From: an uncultured Anaerolineaceae bacterium
GTDB lineage: Bacteria > Chloroflexota > Anaerolineae > Anaerolineales > Anaerolineaceae
Length of the DNA stretch: 13,102 bases
Assembly: GCA_937894825.1 (NCBI GenBank)
Contig: CALCQT010000129.1
Location: forward strand, 1-13,102
Reading direction: 5' to 3'
A model generated the notes under the pieces. That model did no database searches. It was not told the origin of the DNA and was given only the letters and a program-made list of their open reading frames with translations. Made by a program: the position numbers and the translations under genes. Within the stretch, counting starts at the first letter, position 1, and every line of letters starts with the position of its first letter. Below, piece by piece: positions 1-7,997 of the stretch.

Positions 1-384
1 AAGGTGATTGGCGGGATGGGGGCATGCGGCTTGGCCTGCCGCTGCTGTTCGCGCTATCTGACTGAATTCAGCAGTATTTCCATCAAAATGGCTAAAGAAC
101 AGGGCATTTCACTGACGCCGACGGAGATCACGGGTATGTGCGGCCGGCTGCGGTGCTGTCTGGTATATGAAAATGACTATTACGTCGAATGCCGGAAACT
201 TCTGCCAAAGAAAAATAAGCGGGTCGTTACTCCGCAGGGAGAAGGGAAGGTCATCGAATTATTCCCGTTGCGCGGTGCGGTTCTCGTGAATATTCCGGAT
301 GTTGGAAAACGGGAGTTTAAACGGGATCAGATTACTTATGAAGATCAGGCAGCGCCAGCGACTGATGACAAAGGGGATGAATAA
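1..384 (+). CDS. PSP1-domain protein (RicT/YaaT-like), 3' part only
   Basis: The reading frame is open from the first base, so the gene starts before the window and only its last 127 codons are present. It carries the cysteine-rich core typical of PSP1 proteins: GACGLACRCC near residues 7-16, the segment FSSISIKMAKEQGISLTPTEITG, then CGRLRCCLVYEND. In Bacillus subtilis the relative RicT (YaaT) joins RicA and RicF in an iron-sulfur-containing complex that affects RNA processing by RNase Y and sporulation phosphorelay. Outside sporulating bacteria the family's role is poorly defined, and sporulation should not be inferred here. The tail after about residue 115 is acidic and looks disordered. 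The TAA stop abuts the ATG of nfo, so the two genes are very likely cotranscribed and translationally coupled. Confidence 0.9.
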   Translation, partial: KVIGGMGACGLACRCCSRYLTEFSSISIKMAKEQGISLTPTEITGMCGRLRCCLVYENDYYVECRKLLPKKNKRVVTPQGEGKVIELFPLRGAVLVNIPDVGKREFKRDQITYEDQAAPATDDKGDE

Positions 385-1224
385 ATGGCGCGGTTGAACA
401 TTGGCTGCCACCTGTCTGTAGCCGGTGGGTATCTTCACATGGGACAGGAAGCGTTGAGCATTCACGCGAACACGTTTCAGTTTTTCACCCGAAATCCGCG
501 CGGCGGAAAATCTAAAGAGATTGTTCCAGGCGATATTGAGGGACTGAACGAACTTCTGAAAGAAAATGATTTTGCTCCGATTGTGGCGCATGCGCCCTAT
601 ACGCTAAACCCCTGCTCGGCTGATCCGCGGGTTCAGGAGTTTGCTTTGATTGTGATGACGGATGATTTGAATATCCTGGAGCGGATACCCGGCGCGCTTT
701 ATAATTTCCATCCCGGCAGCCATGTCGGACAGGGCGTTGAAGTTGCGATCGATCTGATCGTTGCTGCGCTGAATCAGACGCTGAGACCTGATTTGTCAAC
801 AACTGTTCTGTTGGAAACCATGTCCGGGAAAGGCAGTGAAGTCGGGAGCCGTTTTGAGGAGCTGCGGGAAATTCTGGATCGGGTGACGTTATCCGGTAAG
901 ATGGGTGTCTGTATGGACTCCTGCCATCTCTATTCTGCCGGCTATGATGTTGTGAACGATCTGGACGGCGTTTTGACCCAATTTGACCAAATCATCGGAC
1001 TTGATCGCTTGAAGGCTTTCCATCTGAATGACAGTAAAATGCCTTTTGACAGCCGAAAAGACCGGCACGAGAAAATTGGTGAAGGAACGATTGGAACCGA
1101 GGCGATTATCCGGATTATCAATCACCCGGCTTTGAAGCATCTTCCGTTCAATCTGGAAACACCGAATGAACTTCCCGGCTACGCGGCGGAAATCAAGTTG
1201 CTGCAGGAAGCTTTTCAGGGATAA
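385..1224 (+). CDS. nfo: Endonuclease IV (AP endonuclease, deoxyribonuclease IV)
   Basis: A 279-residue TIM-barrel metalloenzyme of the AP endonuclease 2 family, which cleaves DNA 5' to abasic sites and removes 3' blocking groups in base excision repair. The length is normal for the family. All nine residues that bind the three zinc ions in E. coli Nfo have visible counterparts: H69 (VAHAPY), H109 (NFHPGS), E144 (LLETMSG), D178 and H181 (CMDSCH), H213 (FHLNDS), D226 and H228 ([10 protein letters not shown]) and E258 (NLETPNE). The enzyme should therefore be active. The ATG directly follows the stop codon of the PSP1 gene, and the Shine-Dalgarno run AAGGGG lies inside that gene's last codons, so translation is coupled. 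No hairpin followed by a T-run was seen downstream. Confidence 0.97.
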   Translation: MARLNIGCHLSVAGGYLHMGQEALSIHANTFQFFTRNPRGGKSKEIVPGDIEGLNELLKENDFAPIVAHAPYTLNPCSADPRVQEFALIVMTDDLNILERIPGALYNFHPGSHVGQGVEVAIDLIVAALNQTLRPDLSTTVLLETMSGKGSEVGSRFEELREILDRVTLSGKMGVCMDSCHLYSAGYDVVNDLDGVLTQFDQIIGLDRLKAFHLNDSKMPFDSRKDRHEKIGEGTIGTEAIIRIINHPALKHLPFNLETPNELPGYAAEIKLLQEAFQG

Positions 1225-1284
1225 GGCACACGCAAACCGATAAAAAATCCTGATGAGAATTATGTGATTACTATTTGTAACTGA

Positions 1285-1293
1285 TGGTATAAT
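1285..1293 (+). promoter_or_regulatory. Extended -10 promoter of the regulator/hydrolase cassette
   Basis: The sequence TGGTATAAT is a perfect TATAAT (1288-1293) preceded by the TGn extension. No good -35 hexamer sits 16-18 bases upstream, which is acceptable for an extended -10 promoter. Transcription would start near 1300, so the operator-like site at 1304-1318 would lie immediately downstream of the start point, in a position suited to repression. Assigned by pattern only. Confidence 0.6.
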
Positions 1294-1303
1294 ATGGTTT
1301 ATA

Positions 1304-1318
1304 TAGTTCCGAACCAAA
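1304..1318 (+). promoter_or_regulatory. Putative operator, copy 1 (TAGTTCCGAACCAAA)
   Basis: The core GTTC-C-GAAC is a perfect inverted repeat around one central base (1306-1314). The symmetry extends imperfectly into the AT-rich flanks, with about 9 of 12 positions matching on each side of 1310. The same 15-mer with one change occurs in reverse orientation at 1821-1835, ahead of the hydrolase gene. Its position between the -10 box and the regulator gene suggests autorepression by that regulator. Binding is inferred. Confidence 0.55.
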
Positions 1319-1348
1319 TATACTTATGATGAGGAAGTAATTTGAAGC

Positions 1349-1798
1349 GTGGAAAATGCTAAATTGCAGGAAATAGAAAACCTAGCGAACGTCTTTGTTC
1401 AATTGGATTATGCAAAAGTACCTTCAAGCATTTTGGCTTTTCTGATGATAGCGCCTGAAGGCAGCTTGACCTTTAATCGAATTGTCTCTGAACTTGGGTT
1501 TTCAAAAGCCAGTGTTAGTACAGGGCTTCGGTTTCTTGAAGAAAAGGGTATGATCAGTTATAGATCACAACTCAACTCAAGAGAACGATTTATTTTTCTG
1601 AACCCGACAGGAATGGTGGATTGGATTTCAGCCAGGATGGGCGTGTTAGAAAAAATGAAAGTATTGTTTTATGAAGTGGCTAAGCACCACGAGAAAAATT
1701 ATGGTGATCAATTTCGGATGATTGCGGCGATGTATGAAGAACTGGATGAAGTCATTGCCCCAATCCTTCAGAAATTCAGAGAAAAGCTGGGGAATTAA
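1349..1798 (+). CDS. GbsR/MarR-type winged helix-turn-helix transcriptional regulator
   Basis: A small 149-residue DNA-binding protein. The winged-helix region runs from about residue 25 to 85: a leading helix (PSSILAFLMIAPEGSLTF), then the recognition part IVSELGFSKASVSTGLRFLEEKGMI and a basic wing (YRSQLNSRERFIFL). The SKASVSTGLRFLEEKG segment is typical of the GbsR branch of the MarR superfamily, whose members are usually repressors. The C-terminal half is helical and charged, suited to dimerisation. The GTG start at 1349 is the only good one: a stop lies two codons upstream, and GAGGAAG at 1331-1337 gives a usable though long-spaced ribosome site. The next gene is a hydrolase 67 bases downstream on the same strand, and both genes carry the same operator-like site. 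The likely role is local control of the hydrolase; the ligand is unknown. Confidence 0.82.
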   Translation: MENAKLQEIENLANVFVQLDYAKVPSSILAFLMIAPEGSLTFNRIVSELGFSKASVSTGLRFLEEKGMISYRSQLNSRERFIFLNPTGMVDWISARMGVLEKMKVLFYEVAKHHEKNYGDQFRMIAAMYEELDEVIAPILQKFREKLGN

Positions 1799-1820
1799 TT
1801 TTTTTTATCTGATAGGTTCG

Positions 1821-1835
1821 TTTGGTACGGAACTA
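1821..1835 (-). promoter_or_regulatory. Putative operator, copy 2 (reverse orientation)
   Basis: Read on the minus strand this is TAGTTCCGTACCAAA, identical to copy 1 at 14 of 15 positions. It lies in the 67-base gap between the regulator and hydrolase genes. The plus strand around it can also fold as GTTCGT-N5-ACGGAAC, so a role in RNA structure is an alternative. No clear promoter was found in this gap, so the site could act as a second binding site for looping or as a roadblock within a shared transcript. Confidence 0.5.
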
Positions 1836-1865
1836 ACTGATCCTAAAGCGTGAAAGGTGGAAATT

Positions 1866-3071
1866 ATGAAAGAAAATGAGGCTATTCTCAAGCGGCAGGA
1901 GTATAAAATCAAATTCAATAATAAGGATATGGATTTTCTATTCAACTGGATAATGGGTATTGGATATGTTGTTGGAATGAGCGCGGGAGAAATGTTCTAC
2001 ATTGCAAGCGGGATACGCGATGGGAATCCTGGTGATTGGCGGAAATATTTCAATTCACATACAGAATATTTAAAAAACGAGGCAGAACATGCTAAAGCGG
2101 AGGGATATATGGATTTGGCTTCCCATCTGTATTTTTCGGCATGCTATTCACAGCGTGCGGCTCTTCAATTCACAGATGTGCAGACGCAGGAATATTTCAA
2201 CGGCTTTCACATGATGGAGACATTTTTTATGGATGCGGTTGATTGTAGTCATATTCCGCTCAAAAAAGTTGCAGTCCCTTTTAATGGGAAAGAATTGCCT
2301 GGTTATATGATTTTTCATGATGATAAACCAAAGGATACGATTATGATTGTGGGCGGTGGGGATACAAGCCGGGAAGATCTTTTCTATTTTGCAGGCCATC
2401 CGGGATGGAAAAATGGGTACAACGTCTTGATGCTTGACCTTCCCGGACAAGGTATGAATCCTGCTCAAGGATTGCACTTCAGTGTAGATGCTGGTGAAGC
2501 GATCTCTGCTGTATTGGACTGGTACGATGCCCCCACAGAAAACATCGCCATTATGGGTTTGAGTGGAGGCGGTTATTTTACTGCCCAAGGAATTGAGAAA
2601 GATAGCCGAATTAAGGCATGGATTGCATCAACACCGATTTATGATGTGGCGGAGGTGTTCCGAGTATCTTTTCGTTCGGCGGTAAAAGCACCGAAAGCTG
2701 TGATTCGGCTGGGAGCTAAGGTTATATCCAATTTTAATGAAGCGGCCGATATTAATTTGAAGAAATATGCCTGGCAATTTGGGACGCCGGATTTTCTTAC
2801 TTCTGTGAATGAAGTGCTCGCACAGGCGCGGGTGGTCGATTATAAAAAAATAAGCATTCCCAGTTTGTTTTTAGTGGGAGAAGGAGAGAGCCGGGAACTC
2901 CAGAGGCAAACCGATGTGATTTATAACGATTTTCGTAGCCGGGGAGTGGATGTGACTGTAAAGAGGTTTTCTGGTGCCAGTGGTGCCGATGCCCATTGCC
3001 AGGTAAACAACCTGAGACTGATGCACGCTGTTGTGTTTGATTGGTTAAATCGTATTTTTGTCCGGGAATGA
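1866..3071 (+). CDS. FrsA-like alpha/beta hydrolase with helical N-terminal domain
   Basis: A serine hydrolase of about 401 residues, built like the FrsA / 2,6-dihydropseudooxynicotine hydrolase group. Roughly 130 N-terminal residues are mostly helical (lid or cap), followed by the catalytic alpha/beta domain. Numbered from the ATG, the visible parts are an oxyanion loop IVGGGDTSRED (about 162-170), the strand-turn LMLDLPGQG, the nucleophile elbow GLSGGG with Ser233, a probable acid in LVGEGES (about 336-342) and the catalytic His377 in GADAHCQ. An acidic residue of GEGES replaces the more usual Asp as the third triad member. The ATG at 1866 is preferred because AGGTGG lies five bases upstream; a GTG at 1857 falls inside that ribosome site. 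No signal peptide or membrane anchor is seen. The substrate cannot be read from sequence, though related enzymes cleave C-C or ester bonds in catabolic or detoxification routes. Base composition looks more AT-rich than nfo or pgk. Confidence 0.85.
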   Translation: MKENEAILKRQEYKIKFNNKDMDFLFNWIMGIGYVVGMSAGEMFYIASGIRDGNPGDWRKYFNSHTEYLKNEAEHAKAEGYMDLASHLYFSACYSQRAALQFTDVQTQEYFNGFHMMETFFMDAVDCSHIPLKKVAVPFNGKELPGYMIFHDDKPKDTIMIVGGGDTSREDLFYFAGHPGWKNGYNVLMLDLPGQGMNPAQGLHFSVDAGEAISAVLDWYDAPTENIAIMGLSGGGYFTAQGIEKDSRIKAWIASTPIYDVAEVFRVSFRSAVKAPKAVIRLGAKVISNFNEAADINLKKYAWQFGTPDFLTSVNEVLAQARVVDYKKISIPSLFLVGEGESRELQRQTDVIYNDFRSRGVDVTVKRFSGASGADAHCQVNNLRLMHAVVFDWLNRIFVRE

Positions 3072-3171
3072 GACTCTTCGTCTCTCCAAATTGATTGCGG
3101 CCCAAGCGAGGTTTTCCCATGGCTTTTGGACAAGATATCATTGTCTCGTGATAGCGAAGCGTAACCGCTTA

Positions 3172-3220
3172 CGGCAATAATCATAACTACCAGGTCATTC
3201 GGTAGTTATGATTATTGCCG
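3172..3220. repeat. Perfect 20-bp inverted repeat between convergent genes
   Basis: The arms 3172-3191 (CGGCAATAATCATAACTACC) and 3201-3220 are exact reverse complements around a 9-base loop, AGGTCATTC. There is no T-run after either arm, so it is not a textbook intrinsic terminator, although its place between the converging hydrolase and pgk genes suits a bidirectional transcription barrier. The rest of this 187-base gap (3072-3258) holds three weaker repeats: GAGAC-N5-GTCTC at the hydrolase stop, GACAA-N7-TTGTC at 3129-3145 and GTAAccgcTTAC at 3161-3172. No gene was seen in it. Confidence 0.85.
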
Positions 3221-3258
3221 GCCTTACAAAATATTTCCGTTGTGAAAGGCTCCTGATT

Positions 3259-4434
3259 CTATTTGTCTTCCAGCGCTGCGACGCCGGGCAGAACAATCCC
3301 TTCCAGCATTTCAAGGGAAGCACCACCGCCGGTTGAGATATGGGTGACTTTGTCAGCCAGACCGGATTCCTGGATCGCTGCGACAGAATCGCCGCCGCCG
3401 ATAATGGAGATAGCGTTGCTGTCCGCGACAGCTTTGGCGACGCCGAAAGTGCCTTTAGCAAAGTTCGACATTTCAAAGACGCCCATCGGGCCATTCCAGA
3501 CGACAGTAGCGGCTTCCGCAATCAGTTTGCCGTACAGTTCGATAGTTTTTGATCCGATGTCCAGAATTCGCCAGCCCGCGGGGACATTGCCGACCGCGAC
3601 TTCTTCCGTGACAGCGTCATTATCAAATTTGTCCGCAATGACGACGTCGACCGGCAGAACGAGTTTGTCGGATGCGGCAGCCAGAATTTCTTTCGCCGTA
3701 TCCAACGCTTCATCCTGAACCAGAGAGTCAGCCATTTCCAATCCCTGTGCCTTGAAGAAGGTATTGGCCATGCCACCGCCGATCAGCACCTTGTCCGCTT
3801 TATTCAGCAGATTCTTGATGACGCCGATCTTATCCGAGATTTTCGCGCCGCCCAAAATCGCGACGAAAGGCCGTTTCGGGTCTTCAACCGCGCTGGACAG
3901 ATATTGGATTTCTTTTTCGAGCAGGAAGCCGGCCACACCCGGTTTGTAGTGTGTCACCCCTTCGGTTGAGGCATGTGCGCGGTGGGCTGTGCCAAACGCG
4001 TCATTGACGTAAAGATCTGCCAGGCTGGCCAGTTTTTTCGCGTATTCCGGATCATTCTTTTCTTCCTCGGCATAGTAGCGCGTGTTTTCGAGAACGAGTA
4101 TTTCACCCGGTTTTAATGCGGCGGCGGCTGTTTCAGCCGGTTCATTGATGGAATCAGTGGCAAAATGTACATTGGCAGAAACAAGTTTCTGCAGATACTC
4201 CGCAACCGGTTTCAGAGAGTACTGCGGGTCGACCTTTCCTTTCGGGCGGCCGAGATGTGAACAGAGGATAACGGCTGCACCCTGTTCCAGCAGATAATTA
4301 ATCGTCGGCAATGCGCCGCGGATACGGGTGTCATCACCCACGACGCCGTCTTTCAGTGGGACATTAAAGTCGACGCGAACCAATACCTTTTTCCCCTTGA
4401 CGTCAATATCCCGAATTGTTTTTTTATTGAACAT
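3259..4434 (-). CDS. pgk: Phosphoglycerate kinase
   Basis: A complete 391-residue cytoplasmic kinase that interconverts 1,3-bisphosphoglycerate plus ADP and 3-phosphoglycerate plus ATP in glycolysis and gluconeogenesis. The N-terminal substrate domain shows [13 protein letters not shown] (15-27), the basic-patch segment SHLGRPKG (59-66), LENTRYY (115-121) and [13 protein letters not shown] (144-156). The C-terminal nucleotide domain shows [32 protein letters not shown] (313-321) and the closing [11 protein letters not shown] ... [14 protein letters not shown]. The length matches standard bacterial Pgk. AGGAG lies five bases before the ATG. The gene follows gap by about 150 bases on the same strand, but a strong terminator stands between them, so pgk may be expressed partly from readthrough or from a promoter of its own that I could not identify with confidence. 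Confidence 0.98.
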   Translation of the reverse strand: MFNKKTIRDIDVKGKKVLVRVDFNVPLKDGVVGDDTRIRGALPTINYLLEQGAAVILCSHLGRPKGKVDPQYSLKPVAEYLQKLVSANVHFATDSINEPAETAAAALKPGEILVLENTRYYAEEEKNDPEYAKKLASLADLYVNDAFGTAHRAHASTEGVTHYKPGVAGFLLEKEIQYLSSAVEDPKRPFVAILGGAKISDKIGVIKNLLNKADKVLIGGGMANTFFKAQGLEMADSLVQDEALDTAKEILAAASDKLVLPVDVVIADKFDNDAVTEEVAVGNVPAGWRILDIGSKTIELYGKLIAEAATVVWNGPMGVFEMSNFAKGTFGVAKAVADSNAISIIGGGDSVAAIQESGLADKVTHISTGGGASLEMLEGIVLPGVAALEDK

Positions 4435-4486
4435 ACTCGCTCCTTTTTGTTATCCGTTCTATATCGATTATTCAAGAAATGATGCT

Positions 4487-4531
4487 AAAAAAAATGACCG
4501 GACCGGTTGAATAACCAGTGCCGATCATTTT
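4487..4531 (-). terminator. Intrinsic terminator after gap, ahead of pgk
   Basis: Read on the minus strand, arm 4531-4513 pairs with 4508-4491 through a stem of about 17 pairs that includes G-U pairs and one bulged base, with a loop of about four bases (4512-4509). The outer A-T pairs run into eight Us (4494-4487). This is a standard rho-independent form. It lies 56 bases after the gap stop codon and 53 bases before the pgk start. Confidence 0.85.
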
Positions 4532-4586
4532 AAACTTCTATCCAATTTCAGGAATCGCCATCCGGATATCCCTGAATAGCGCTAAT

Positions 4587-5678
<1,092 letters not shown>

Positions 5679-5717
5679 TCAATCTTTGATAAGTGATTGC
5701 CAATTTATGACTGGCAT

Positions 5718-6725
5718 CTAGATGCGATTCTCTGATGACGCCAGACTTTGGTATACCTGAACCAACATTTTCGATAATTTGTCCGAATCATGCCGCCACG
5801 GAAACTTTTCGTCCACCAAATTTTCGTGAAAAACAGTAAATTCGTCCAAAAGTCGCTGACTAATTTTAACCCAGGAAACATTTTCCGGCACATCCTGCTC
5901 GTGAAAATCGTTACAGATCACGGCATCTAACACGGTGTTTTGCAGTGCGGATTGGATAACCATGGCGTGATCATAACAGGAATAGCGATCCGTTTCGCCG
6001 GGTTGGGTGGAAACATTGCAAATGTACACTTTCTTCCCTCGGGCTGCGTTCAATGCCTGAGCGATTCCACGGACCTTGAGGTTGGGCAGAATGCTGGTGT
6101 AAAGACTGCCCGGACCCATCGCGATCAGATCGGCGGCCAGAATTGCCCGGATTGCCTCAGGATTTGCGCTGACATTTTCGGGCTGAATCATCAAGTTCCG
6201 AATAATACCATTTTGTTTCGTGATGTTGGATTCGCCAAAGACGTCAATCTGTTGAAAAATCCCGTTGGTGGTTGTCTCAACTCTGGCGACAAGGTTGACG
6301 TCTTCCAGTGTCGATGGGGTAACGGTCCCCCGAATCGCAAGGATTTTTGCCAGTTCCTGAATGCCCTGCTCAAAACTTCCGGTGATGTCAGCTAAGGCAG
6401 TTAACAGCAGATTACCCAGGTTGTGACCGCCGACACCGGAATCCGTTGAGAAGCGGTATTGCAAAACCTGCGAGAAAAATTCCTCGTCAGCGGATAATGC
6501 TGCCAGACAACTTCGGATGTCTCCGGGCGGAAGCACGCCGATGTCCCGGCGCAAGGCGCCGGAAGATCCACCATCATCAGCGACTGTGACAACAGCGGTC
6601 AGGTCAAATTGGTATTTTTTTAATCCCCGCAGGATGGCGGATAACCCGTGTCCGCCGCCGATGACGACGATTTTCATCTGGCCGACATCCGGCAGATCAA
6701 TAATGGCTGTGCTATCCTCTTTCAT
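5718..6725 (-). CDS. yvcK: Gluconeogenesis factor YvcK/CofD-like protein
   Basis: A 335-residue member of the YvcK (UPF0052) family, distant kin of the phospholactate transferase CofD. In Bacillus and mycobacteria these cytoplasmic proteins bind UDP-N-acetylglucosamine and are needed for normal growth on gluconeogenic carbon sources and for cell-wall homeostasis; no enzyme activity is firmly established. Visible motifs are the nucleotide-sugar site IVVIGGGHGLSAILRGLKKY (about 19-38), VTVADDGGSSGALR (about 46-59), VLPPGDIRSCLAAL, GVGGHNLGNLLLTAL, and AMGPGSLYTSILPNL, then YICNVSTQPGETD. The start is placed at 6725 because a promoter lies immediately upstream. An in-frame ATG at 6677 would give a start closer to Bacillus YvcK, and a longer open frame to 6812 crosses the promoter. 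No Shine-Dalgarno site precedes either ATG. Its position before gap and pgk fits a carbon-flux role. Confidence 0.93.
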   Translation of the reverse strand: MKEDSTAIIDLPDVGQMKIVVIGGGHGLSAILRGLKKYQFDLTAVVTVADDGGSSGALRRDIGVLPPGDIRSCLAALSADEEFFSQVLQYRFSTDSGVGGHNLGNLLLTALADITGSFEQGIQELAKILAIRGTVTPSTLEDVNLVARVETTTNGIFQQIDVFGESNITKQNGIIRNLMIQPENVSANPEAIRAILAADLIAMGPGSLYTSILPNLKVRGIAQALNAARGKKVYICNVSTQPGETDRYSCYDHAMVIQSALQNTVLDAVICNDFHEQDVPENVSWVKISQRLLDEFTVFHENLVDEKFPWRHDSDKLSKMLVQVYQSLASSENRI

Positions 6726-6733
6726 GGTACTAA

Positions 6734-6762
6734 ATGATAGCATTACTGGCGGGGTCTGTAAA
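6734..6762 (-). promoter_or_regulatory. Promoter of yvcK (leaderless or near-leaderless)
   Basis: On the minus strand TTTACA (6762-6757) and TATCAT (6739-6734) are separated by exactly 17 bases, each one base off the sigma70 consensus. Only eight bases lie between the -10 box and the ATG at 6725, so the predicted start of transcription is within about two bases of the start codon. The absence of a ribosome site before that ATG agrees with this. Confidence 0.65.
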
Positions 6763-6873
6763 GTGAGTGATTTGCGCCGGGCGGTTCGAACGATCATGAG
6801 ACAATCCGGCAAATTTGTCGGTAAAATTGGAACAGTTATTTAATATAAATAGCTTTACTGTTAACCTGTTATG

Positions 6874-6894
6874 GCCAGTTTGTTGGTGACTGGC
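6874..6894. repeat. Inverted repeat in the yvcK-deoC divergent region
   Basis: GCCAGT (6874-6879) and ACTGGC (6889-6894) form a perfect 6-bp inverted repeat with a 9-base spacer, about in the middle of the 355-base gap between divergent yvcK (start 6725) and deoC (start 7081). The rest of the gap holds the yvcK promoter, the deoC promoter near 6971 and a leader of about 100 bases before deoC. I see no gene in it. The repeat could be an operator shared by both directions or chance. Confidence 0.35.
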
Positions 6895-6967
6895 ATTAGG
6901 GGCAGTGCTTTGCCATTCGGAATATTGCGTAAATTGTCCGTTCTGCCGTTCCGAAAAAAAGTTGGAC

Positions 6968-6976
6968 TGATATAAT
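6968..6976 (+). promoter_or_regulatory. Extended -10 promoter upstream of deoC
   Basis: TGATATAAT is a perfect TATAAT (6971-6976) with the TGn extension. The best upstream match, TTCCGA at 6949-6954, is a weak -35 box with a 16-base spacer. Transcription would start near 6983, leaving an untranslated leader of about 98 bases before the deoC ATG. I could not identify a known riboswitch in that leader. Confidence 0.6.
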
Positions 6977-7080
6977 CAAAGCCAGAACATGATAGAAACA
7001 GAAAAAACTAGGGGGGAACAAACCTCTGGAAATAGCTTTGTGCATTTTAAAATCTGCCAATCGAGAGAAAGAGGAGTTCT

Positions 7081-7914
7081 ATGTACCAGGAAAATTTTGA
7101 TGAATCTGAAGATGCTTTCGCGAACTATGAAGGTGAATATTCCGGAAAACTTGAAATCGTTGTGGATGAAGCAGAGGGTTATCGGGTGATCACTACCTAT
7201 GACGCAACCGGTTATGTCGTTGACGCCCGCGTTTGTTCTGCTGAAGACGAACCTGCGGATGGGAAACGCGACCTGGCACAATACATTGATCATACACTCT
7301 TAAAAGCGGATGCAACACCGGACCAGCTGCTGAATTTATGCACCGAAGCGCGTACCCATCAGTTTGCCTCGGTCTGTGTGAATTCTTGCTGGGTGCGTTT
7401 TTGCGCTGAACTCTTGCGTGGAACGCATGTGAAAGTTTGCACGGTGGTTGGCTTTCCGCTGGGAGCGATGGTTCCTGAGGCAAAGACCTTCGAAGCTGAG
7501 TGCGCCATTGAAAATGGCGCTTCTGAAATCGACATGGTGATCAACATTGGTGCGCTGAAAGCGCGGGATCTGCGGCTGGTTGCGAAGGATATTCATCTGG
7601 TGGTTGAGACAGCTCATGAACATGGGGCTGTGGTAAAAGTGATTATTGAGACTTGCCTGTTGTCCGAAGAAGAGAAAATTATTGCCTGTCTGCTGGCAAA
7701 ATCTGCCGGGGCTGACTTTGTGAAGACTTCAACGGGTTTTTCGACCGGAGGCGCCACAGAGGCAGACGTCGCTTTGATGCGGCGGGTAGTCGGCGAGGAA
7801 ATGGGCGTCAAGGCTTCCGCAGGGATCCGGTCGCGGGAGGATGCGGAAAAGATGATCGCTGCCGGCGCTTCGCGGATCGGAACCAGCTCCGGCGTGAAGA
7901 TTGTGGCAGGTTAA
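7081..7914 (+). CDS. deoC: Deoxyribose-phosphate aldolase with N-terminal extension
   Basis: A class I aldolase that splits 2-deoxyribose 5-phosphate into glyceraldehyde 3-phosphate and acetaldehyde in deoxynucleoside catabolism, feeding glycolysis. The catalytic TIM barrel runs from about residue 63 ([16 protein letters not shown]) to the end at 277. The three key residues are present: D151 in EIDMVINIG, Schiff-base K215 in [10 protein letters not shown], and K244 in [10 protein letters not shown], matching D102, K167 and K201 of E. coli DeoC. The phosphate-binding end GTSSGVKI is normal. Unusually, about 62 residues precede the barrel. They are acidic ([14 protein letters not shown]) and then strand-like ([30 protein letters not shown]). 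The ATG at 7081 is well supported by GAGGAG four bases upstream, so the extension is probably real. I do not recognise it as a known domain. Confidence 0.95.
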   Translation: MYQENFDESEDAFANYEGEYSGKLEIVVDEAEGYRVITTYDATGYVVDARVCSAEDEPADGKRDLAQYIDHTLLKADATPDQLLNLCTEARTHQFASVCVNSCWVRFCAELLRGTHVKVCTVVGFPLGAMVPEAKTFEAECAIENGASEIDMVINIGALKARDLRLVAKDIHLVVETAHEHGAVVKVIIETCLLSEEEKIIACLLAKSAGADFVKTSTGFSTGGATEADVALMRRVVGEEMGVKASAGIRSREDAEKMIAAGASRIGTSSGVKIVAG

Positions 7915-7939
7915 ACCTCAATTTGATACGATACAAATC

Positions 7940-7967
7940 TTGTCAAAATCAAGTTTGACACTTTAAT
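7940..7967 (+). promoter_or_regulatory. Promoter of the alpha/beta hydrolase-SRAP pair
   Basis: TTGTCA (7940-7945) and TTTAAT (7962-7967) are separated by 16 bases, each one base off consensus. A start near 7974 would leave a leader of about 24 bases before the ATG at 7998. The ribosome site in that leader is weak. Confidence 0.5.
7941..7960. repeat. Inverted repeat TGTCAAA-N6-TTTGACA, candidate operator
   Basis: Two perfect 7-bp arms, 7941-7947 and 7954-7960, overlap the -35 box and fill most of the promoter spacer, a common position for a repressor site. It is not followed by a T-run, so it is unlikely to be a deoC terminator. A further small repeat, ATTTG-N8-CAAAT, lies at 7921-7938. Confidence 0.5.
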
Positions 7968-7997
7968 CAGATTTGGAATAGGCACTGGATATTTGAC

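Noticed and set aside
1857..1865. GTG at 1857 as the start of the FrsA-like hydrolase
   Set aside because: This GTG lies inside the AGGTGG ribosome site that correctly positions the ATG at 1866.
5698..5716. Hairpin TGCCA-N9-TGGCA after yvcK as a terminator
   Set aside because: Only five base pairs and no following T-run, so it is unlikely to end transcription before gap.
6726..6812. Upstream in-frame extension of yvcK to 6812
   Set aside because: It would cross a good promoter, has no ribosome site and adds 29 residues not expected in the family.
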